Positions 42,201 to 51,200 of a DNA stretch of 64,000 bases are shown here, in pieces; the stretch's first letter is position 1, and the number at the start of each line of letters is the position of its first letter. A program made the translations under genes and the position numbers. The DNA lies in assembly GCA_030248295.1 (NCBI GenBank), contig JASANH010001081.1, positions 62,001 through 126,000 on the forward strand. Reading direction: 5' to 3'. Below the pieces are notes generated by a model. It searched no databases. It saw nothing but the letters and a program-made list of their open reading frames with translations, and was not told the DNA's origin. Origin of the DNA: Mesodorylaimus sp. YZB2_4. Taxonomy: Eukaryota; Nematoda; Enoplea; Dorylaimida; Dorylaimidae.

Positions 42201-45200
42201 TGAAATCACACACCTCGCAGTGGTTACTTTTCAGCTCCGCACGCCTTCATTTTGGAACTGCTTGAAATATCTCCAACCACTGTGACTACGCGCTGGGAAC
42301 GAGATGACGAGTGGCAGCCGCCAGATGCGTCCTACACTTTTGTACTAACAGAGTTGACAACCGGAAAAACACGACGCATAAAGGTGTCACCGACCGAGGA
42401 CCGGCATACTTTATCAGTGAATCCTGACAAGACTTATCAACTTTTTGCAATCAGCGAAAGCGAGGCCGAAGGCGTCACACAAACATCAAATTCCATCACT
42501 TTCGATACGCCTGCGCTTCCCGAAGGGGTAACACAAGTCCTGCCGGCCTCGTGGCCTGGTGGGTTAGGCGTCTGCCTCTCACGCCAGGTGCGCAGTTACG
42601 GGCGAGTGTTCGACTCGCGGGCCGGTAAATCATTTCGTGTAAAATGTGTCCCTTCACCCTCGAGTGCGCATAAGCGTTTGGTGATGTGGTAAAACATGAA
42701 CATGAACATGCCACCATCTGAAAAGGAGACAGTTTCAGGTACGAATACGAATACCTCTTTACAGTAGATGCATTTTTCTCGCAACGAAGGCAGCATGGAC
42801 CTACTTTACCATGGGTATTCTGCGGAGGGAAAACTTGATCTGCAAAGCAGATCCGCGGGAGAGAGCCTTCCAGGGTTACAAAGTAAAAGAGTAATCTTTG
42901 TGATCTTTTTATTAGTCCCAACCGAATATCATCCCATCATCACGGAAGTCGATCAGATATCGCCAACAGAAGTCAATGTTCGATGGGCTGTCGAGAACAT
43001 GGATGAGCTGCCTGCCGATTGGGTATGCCGTTTTCATATCGCTCTGACTTACTGTATTATTTTTCCAGCTGCCTTTTTCCAGTATATTGTCATTTACGAC
43101 TCACCTGATCCGTCATTGCCGAAGGATCAATGGCAGGCAACCCCAACCGCAGTCGACGATGCAAAAAGTGGGAAACGCATCGACGGCCTCAATCCTGATC
43201 AGGACCATCACATCTGCATCCAGTTAAGAAATGCGAGTTCAGCCGGGTCAATATCGGACTGCGTTACAGTTCGATTGACTTGTAAGAGACGTCAAAGCGT
43301 GAACCGGCTTTTTAAAATCCTGTTACCATTTTAGCGCGAGTGCAACCACCGAAACTGCCCGAAAGAACTAAACAAGTCGCTGCTGCACCCAGTGCAGGTC
43401 CCACCGTCGTCACAGTAATCGTCGAACAACCATTCGAGAAAACGGCTTCACCGTACGTGCCAGAAACTAAAAGGCCACCTGTTTTTGACAAAGAATTGAC
43501 AGCTACTCCGGGGCATACACAGAAGCCGTTGGTACCGGGAGAAGCGGTAACGGACGAAACGATAACTGGACAGCCAGAGGGCACATTCGCTCCTGGTAAG
43601 ACGCCTAAACCAACTGGAAAGCCTAGGACCTTAGAGCCTAAAGGCAGTGAAGCTACAGGCGCCCCTGGCGCAACTGTACAGCCCATCGGCGCAGAAGCGG
43701 CAGGTGGGCCTGAAGTGCCAGGAATCACTGTGCTTGGACTAACAACGGTTGGATGGACACTTACTTCGCGAAAACCAAAGCCAACGGCGTCCACTGTCTT
43801 TAAAAAAGGTAATTTGAAGCAGAGGGCTCATGCGGTCTAAAGCCGGAAAAGCTCTTGCGGCCTCAGTTGTTTCGAAGATGCGAGCTGTCTCTTAATTTTC
43901 TAGTAATTGGACAGAGCGTTTTATTTAAAATCAGTCGAAAATCTCATTTGGAAGGATAAAGCTGGACTGGAGGAAAATTAGGGCTTCCATTTTATCTTGA
44001 CTAGACATCTGCTAGGTAGCCTTTCGCTGACCCTGCGGTATACTATCTTGAACGGAATGCAGAAGGCGTTGATAAAGGGAAAGAACACCCTAAAGGGGGC
44101 AGCAGAAGCTTTCCTTGCCACGGGCCTGTACCACTTATTGTATTTTTATGCCAGCATCAATTGTCTTTTATTCCAGCTCCACAAAAGTTCAACCTGGCTG
44201 TGGATGAAGTCACTCCTAGCACGGTCACCCTCCACTGGGATCGTGATCCCGAGTGGCAGCCATTGGACGCCAAGTACACATTCGTCCTCACCGACAACAC
44301 CACTGGGCAAACAGTGCGTATCAAGGTGCCAGCAGCTGAGGATGAGCACACACTGTCGGTGAAACCCGGCAGGACCTACACGCTGCACGTTATCAGTGAA
44401 AGTGACAGGGATGGCGTAATGCAATCCTCATTTCCAGTAACGTTTGATACACCAGTTGAGCCACAAGTGTTCCCTGGATTGCCTAAAGTAACGACACCTA
44501 AAGAAGGGGTAGTACCACCGGGTAAGCCAGCTTAGTTTGTGCTATTCTCCATGCAAGGGTTTAATATTTAAGCATCGATACAGTTTCATCCATTTATAAC
44601 TGAGATTGATCAAATTTCTCCCACAGCAATTAATGTTCGCTGGATCGTGGAGAACATCGATGCTTTGCCGACGGACTGGGTAAGCTTACTGGTTTCAATT
44701 AGCGCACCAGACCAATTATTCTTGCTTTCAGTACTCTACGCTTTATTACTCCTCCGACCCGACATTGCCCAAAGACAAGTGGGAATCAGAGAAGGCCACC
44801 CCAGAAGATGCTGAGCCTGGCAAGGTTATCAGCGGCTTGAAACCAGGAGAGAATTACGAGGTTTGCGTTCAAATGAGGAACACCAGCTCACTCGGCCCCA
44901 TGTCAGAATGCGTTCCTGTACAATTGACTTGTAAGCTAATGTTTCCTCCGCTGCATGGCTGTCAAATACGATTTCGTCGTCTTTTAGCTCGTGTGCCGCC
45001 GCCTTTAGTGACGCCAAAAGCGACAAGAGTGTCGGACTCAACAAAGCCTGGGGCAACGAGAGTTCCTGAATTTCCGACAAGATCAATCGCCGCAGTAACT
45101 GCTTCAGCAGTGCGAGTGCCTTACGTCACAGCAGAGGCGCCCATGGACACAAAACCTGGTACAACAACATTAGAACTGCCTGCAGTGACGCTTGGAGCAG

Positions 45201-48200
45201 CATCAGAGGTTACGAGACGGGTACCATCAACTGGAGGGCCGAAAGCCACTCCTACCGGTCATGCACGTCCAACAGTTGTAACAGTTATTGTGAAAACACC
45301 TGAAGCACACACTGCGCGACCACACATCCTCGAGACTGAAAAGCCGAAAGATATAACTCCAGTTGCCCCAGCTGTTACTCGGTTGAGACCAACAGAGGAT
45401 GGCCTTCCCACTGTTGCTGTAGAACCAGACGCCACAGAAGAGTCCGAAGAAAATTCAACACCGGCAGTGCCCGGTACTTTGTTCTAATATCGCAGTGATC
45501 AATCATTGTCCTAATTCTGGACTTTTTTAGCAGTGCCTGCTTTCGAAGTCGAAATCGAGCAGTTAACTCCGCATACGGTAACCATACATTGGGATAGGGA
45601 CAAGGACCTTCTGCCTCCTGGCTCCTCGTACACGTTTATTTTATCGGACAACTTCACTGGCGCGTCCGTGCAACTGAAGTCAACGTCCGCTTGGGATCGA
45701 TATGTGTTCGCTGTTCGACCAGACACAGCTTACACTTTGTCAGCGATCGCGCAGAGTGACGAGACTGGGATCATACAGACGTCAAGCAAACTCAAGTTCC
45801 ACAGCCTAACTGACCCCATCACAACAGGGTTTCCACTACAACCCATCACGCCAGCGCCTGTTATGCCGTATGGTAGGAAGAGCAAGTAAAAGTAAGCATG
45901 GGAAATAAAATAAACTTTATGCTTTAGTGCCCATTGATCTGAGGCCACTTATTAGTGAAATTGAGCAGATTTCTGACACATCAATGAAAGTTCGATGGAC
46001 AGTTGCAAAACCGGAAACTTTGCCAACGGATTGGGTAAGTTTGCAGGTGGTGAGTACAGTAGAGGGGAACGTGCCTTCATTTGTGTGGGGAATGTGTGAA
46101 TACTTCGAGACATTTGCATTCATTTATCAGAGGGACCAAAGTGACTCGGCATTCAGTTAGCTGATTTTCATTGACCAGTAGTGTGCGGCTGGGCTCCTTT
46201 TGGGTTTAATCTCTTGCAACGGCGGTTGAATGACTCCAGGAAACACCGGGCGGGCATGAAGCCCGTAAACCAAAACTTAAAAAAAATTAGTCACTGACTG
46301 TTGGAGTCAGTCATCACCGCGCTGACCAGTTGGAGTCAATAATCACTGCGCTGCTTACTTGCGGCACTCTTTTACGTAGAGCGTGAAACCAAATCACCAA
46401 TGCAATTCACATTACTCAAATTATAGAAGCCAGCGCATAAAAATTCTGCCGAAAATTCGCATATCAATAGGATGCAGTGCAGCGCACTCTCATGATGCGC
46501 TCAGACATGCACAGATACGAGAAACACAAATCGTTACAAGAAGACATAGCATAACTGCATCCGCCGCGCTGTCGAATTTTGCGGTCGTGCGATCTGATCT
46601 AGTGCAATAAATTTTTACAGGAACATCCATAAACATTGTAAGCGTGTCTGTCTTCATCCGTGGACGCAATACAGGGAACATATAAATGAATGAATTAACA
46701 AATCTAAGCTTCTATTTACAAAAATTTGAATTTAGGTTTTTTTTAAGGCAATTCAAGTTCTTCGTATTCCTTAATAAGTAGTCCTTTCTTCGGTTCCAGC
46801 TCTCTCATTTCGGTCGGAATCAGGAACGCAAATGCAGGGTGGTCCCACCGACTAAAGCGGTCATTTTTCTTGGAGTTTGAAACCGTATAAGTAAAGTCGC
46901 TGGATGTCGAGTATGGTTTCCACATCCATTTGCCATCTCCTGGGTTTTTATTAGCTGGGTCGTAAACAATCGCTCCTTCTTCCTTTGGTAAAACATCAAA
47001 GAAGAAAGCTTCTTTCTTGTTTTTCTCGCTCGAACCAATCCTGGAAGTGGAGCATTTATTCAAAAACTTGATATCGTCCTTTGCGAGATATTTTTCTTCG
47101 GGATGAATGATTATCGCATTCAACACTTCAGCTTTGTAAGTCTCAGTGCCGTAACAAGTAGCTTTCAGCTTCATGTTATCATCTCCGAGTGAAGAGCAAT
47201 ACCTAGCCAAAAGATGATCCAACTTGACTACTATTCCCTTGTCCGCCTCTATTCCATGTTGGATGCCTGTAAATGGTTTCGTCTTTCCGTAGTAATCACC
47301 TGCTTCACTCAATGGCTTCGGGCTCTCAGGGTATTCGTCCCGGAAATATCTGTTGATCTCTTCTTTTCTTTGATTAATAAACGCCACGTATTCGTCTCGT
47401 GCACTCTTTCCAACATATACAGTGAACCAAACTAGCGCTGCTTTCGCGCAGTCAGGCTGGTATTTAGACTCAATCATTTTCGCGTTATTTTCTTTCTTGA
47501 AATTAAAGAATTTTGGCGCCGCCTTGAAATGTATGCCGTCATCTTTCTTCATTTTTTTAAAATTATTATTGGTTGTCGAATGGATCACCGTATCAACACT
47601 AAATTCGAAGCGAGTTTCGCCAAACTGATCAGAGTACCGTTGAATGAAGGTTTTGTTTTCCTCAACTTCCTCTTGCCTTCTTGAGACTTCCTCTGCTTTG
47701 CGAGAGGAAAAATTCTCGAAGTGCTTTAGTTCATCTGGGACATACTGATAACGATTTTCACCGCGTAGGCGTTCTTCAACCGTATTAAAATGCTCGCTGG
47801 CGCAATCCAACAATATTCCAGGGCGCAACTTACCAACTCCTTTATTCGCATGTTGGTAAAGCCAGCCTTCTTGATCCTTGACGTTGTTCGTAGCCGCCGT
47901 CGCCATTATTCCTAGTTAAAATCCTATACGCTTAATAAACTTGTTTAGCAATGCAAGGGATTTTGTCGAGCAGCCAAAGGCGCCTGGGTTGAAAGCATGT
48001 AAAATGTGGGTATAAAATTTAAACAATTTGCCAAAAACTACGTATATAAGACTCGCGACCAGGATGCGACAGTAGAACGTCTCTGTGATAGGCCCTGCTT
48101 ATACGGCTTACGCCGTGGGCGCCACTGTAAATATTATGTCCCGCATCCCGGACTTCTCTTGTTGTCTGATAAGACAGGATCATCACACTGAGAAAACCTG

Positions 48201-51200
48201 CAAGCATAATTACTTCATTTCTGTTTTTAAAAGTCGTCGTGGCCGCACTCACAAAATTTGTGCACTTGTCATGCTGATCATGAAAAATTAGAAGTTGGAA
48301 TATAACTAGTGGAAGGCAGTGGATACTCATACAGTAAGTAATCAATGAAGTACATGGCATTCGGAGGAGTTTAATAAAGTTTGTAGCCTGAGTAGCTTTT
48401 TTATGAGCTGCAGCAGTGAAGTTTGTATTCAATTCCTCATACCCTCCGCGTTTTTTTAAAGGTGCGAGTAATTCTTCTTTTAAAGTGGGATTCACGCGTT
48501 AAACACATGATTAAACAAAAGAATCGGTCTCAGGGGATGCTATGTCGAAAAAGAATGAGCATGGCATTGTAGAGTTTCAATTAAAATGTGGTCAGGTTAC
48601 GAACTTTTTGAATTCCCCCTCGTAGAAGCATCACAGACGCGGGCATAGTTACATCAGCAGAGCTCACGCGAATAGCTACAGTGAGCGTAGAAATGGGGGT
48701 CTAGCTCATAAAATTTTGAGGAATACCCGCAATAGATATCTAGTTATATGTGGGGTAACACAAGTCTGATCCACTCGAGCTCGAACCGGCACGTTCTCAC
48801 TGTCCTCCCATCCCAAAAACTAAGCTTAGGCGCAAAGCGACGAGCCTAAAAACCCAGTTTGAAAGAAAAAATCGAAAAAAACCGCACACACAAGCTCCTT
48901 GAAAAACTAAATTTTCTCAAAAATGCTGGGTAGAACTACTTTAAATGCATATTGAGCAAGCCAGAAGCGAAGCGCAGCAGAAGCACAGAGCTGTCGACCA
49001 ATCTACTTGTGACCAAAGCAGCTCTGAAAAAGATTTTTCTCACACAAAGCTCTACAAAAGTGCATGATGTGCTAGGGCAGCTATCGCTTGCTTTTAAACG
49101 TTTCCTAACAGTGGCTCATTCCGAGTGACTCAGTCGCAACTAGCTTTACGTGACTTATCGAAAGATGAAAAAACGTAATAATCCGATGATGCTTGAGTGT
49201 GCTTCGGGGGATGAATAACGTGATGATGCGGCAATGTATGATGGAATAACGTGGATGATAACTCATGGTACAATACACACCATTATGCCATCCTGACTCC
49301 ATCTTATCGCTCGATCAGGTAGGATGACGGGGAAAATTTAGATGACTGACGATAAGTCAAATTAGCGGATTATTCGTGACCACACTTTTACTGGATCTCT
49401 ATTGCCTAGCACTAGACCAGAAAGCGCACGCGTAAAGTAGAGTGAATTAGGCCAGGCTTTACTCACTTTTCATTCTTGAAACGCGTTTATTTACAGTATA
49501 TTTACTTTCGGTATTTGCTAAGAAATCTTGCTCAGATTGAAAGTGTGATCAAATTGGCCTCTTGGGACTGGTTCTGAAATACGCGATAAAACTGCATTTG
49601 TTGGTCTACTAAAAACAGAAAAGCAGTGTGTGGAAGCAGTGATAGGAAGCGTTAGAAAAAAAATCGATTAGTTGAATAAAAGTGAGCTGAAACTGAGCCA
49701 ATTCACGTCAATCCTTGACCACGTGTAACCACTGTATCTTTGAAACACAGTGGAAAGCAACAGAAGCTCCCCGAAAAAAACACTGCTCTAAATCACCGTG
49801 TTCTATCTTCAATCACCCGTTCTGTAAATATGCTTCTCCCACTACCAAACAGCCCTCTTCACCGCCTGAATTGCTAAAATTACTAGTAGCATCGCTAACA
49901 ACTGCTTCTGCAGCTTTGCGAGTTTAAAGTACACGGACTTTGGTCGTTTTAGTATTTCGCACTCTCCTATTCTCCGGACTCCTCAAAGCCAAAAGAGGAT
50001 TGGGACAAAGTGGTCGCTGGTGTTGAAGATCTAATACAAGGGAAGATCATTGACGGTCTCAAACCAGAGCAGCTCTACGAAGTATGCATTCGGCTGCAAA
50101 ACGACACTTTTATCGGCCCGATGTCATCTTGCGTCCCTGTTTATCTGATCAGTGAGTTTCCTGTTTTTTCGCTTATCACACTTGGTGGCCTTGCAAAAGT
50201 ACATAAATACCTTTTTAGGCTTCTCCCCTCCTCCGGTGTATCCTATGGCACCTATCAAACCTACGCAACGGGCGAAATTCACAGGTCCTACTAAAGCGCG
50301 ATCTCGTATACTTACGACTGCCGCAGTCCCAGTTTCGCCAGACCAAGCAGGACCAACAGGGATGCTTGCAACCCCAGGCGTGACCCCTGAGACAACTAGA
50401 GCAGAACCTCCCGCGATCCCTGACGTCGATAAGACGAAGACAACAACTGCAAGCCGGCCTGCTAAGACTACCCCGACGCCGCCAGCTAAACCTAAAATGA
50501 CCCCGAAGAAAGCAGCTTCAACTGCGAAGCCAAAATCCACTGCAAAACCTACGCCGAAGAAATTGCCTGCAACAAAGGGAACGGCAAAACCGACTCCTCG
50601 AATCAAACCGACACAAACAACCATAAAATCTGTGAAGACAACTCCGAAGCCCAAAGTGATCACAAGTGTGGGATCTAAGGCGACCGTGAAGCTCGCGCCT
50701 GGTGTAAGGCCGACCAAAGAGCCAACACGAACCGCAGCAACCTTGAAGCCGGAAGTACCCTACAAAGTTCCTTTAGGGACCGCAGTTCCTGCTCAGATTA
50801 GAGTTACAGCTCCTCGTGCAGAGGCATCAGAAGTCGTAGCTACGACAATCGAAGCACCAGTCTCTCGTGGACTCTGGCCAACCAAAATTGCTCTCGTGGC
50901 TACAGGTGTAACAGCGCCTCCTATACGTCCTGGTTCATTCGAAACTCTACTCCCGGAGAAAAGGCCTTCCACATTAAACCTTGAGTTGAAGCTCAGTGCA
51001 ACAACAAAAGCTGCGGCGACAATTCCAGTGGTTTCGCAGACAGTGGCAGCTAGAGAGCCTGTTTCTGAAGTTATTCCGCCAAGTCAACTTGAATTACTAA
51101 CCCCTGTTTCTGGAGAAACTATACCGAAGACTGAACAGCCAGGTAAAATATCGTTTTTTTAATTTTTAAGATTGACGCAAAGAACATTGTTTTCAGGCGA

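Noticed and set aside
42542-42626. Functional tRNA gene inside the giant gene
   Set aside because: Acceptor and T-arm are good but the anticodon stem pairs poorly and a SINE-like tail follows.
48019-48495. 158-codon minus-strand frame upstream of the orphan gene
   Set aside because: It opens at GTG, has an in-frame stop just upstream, no recognised domain and no good splice link to the orphan gene.
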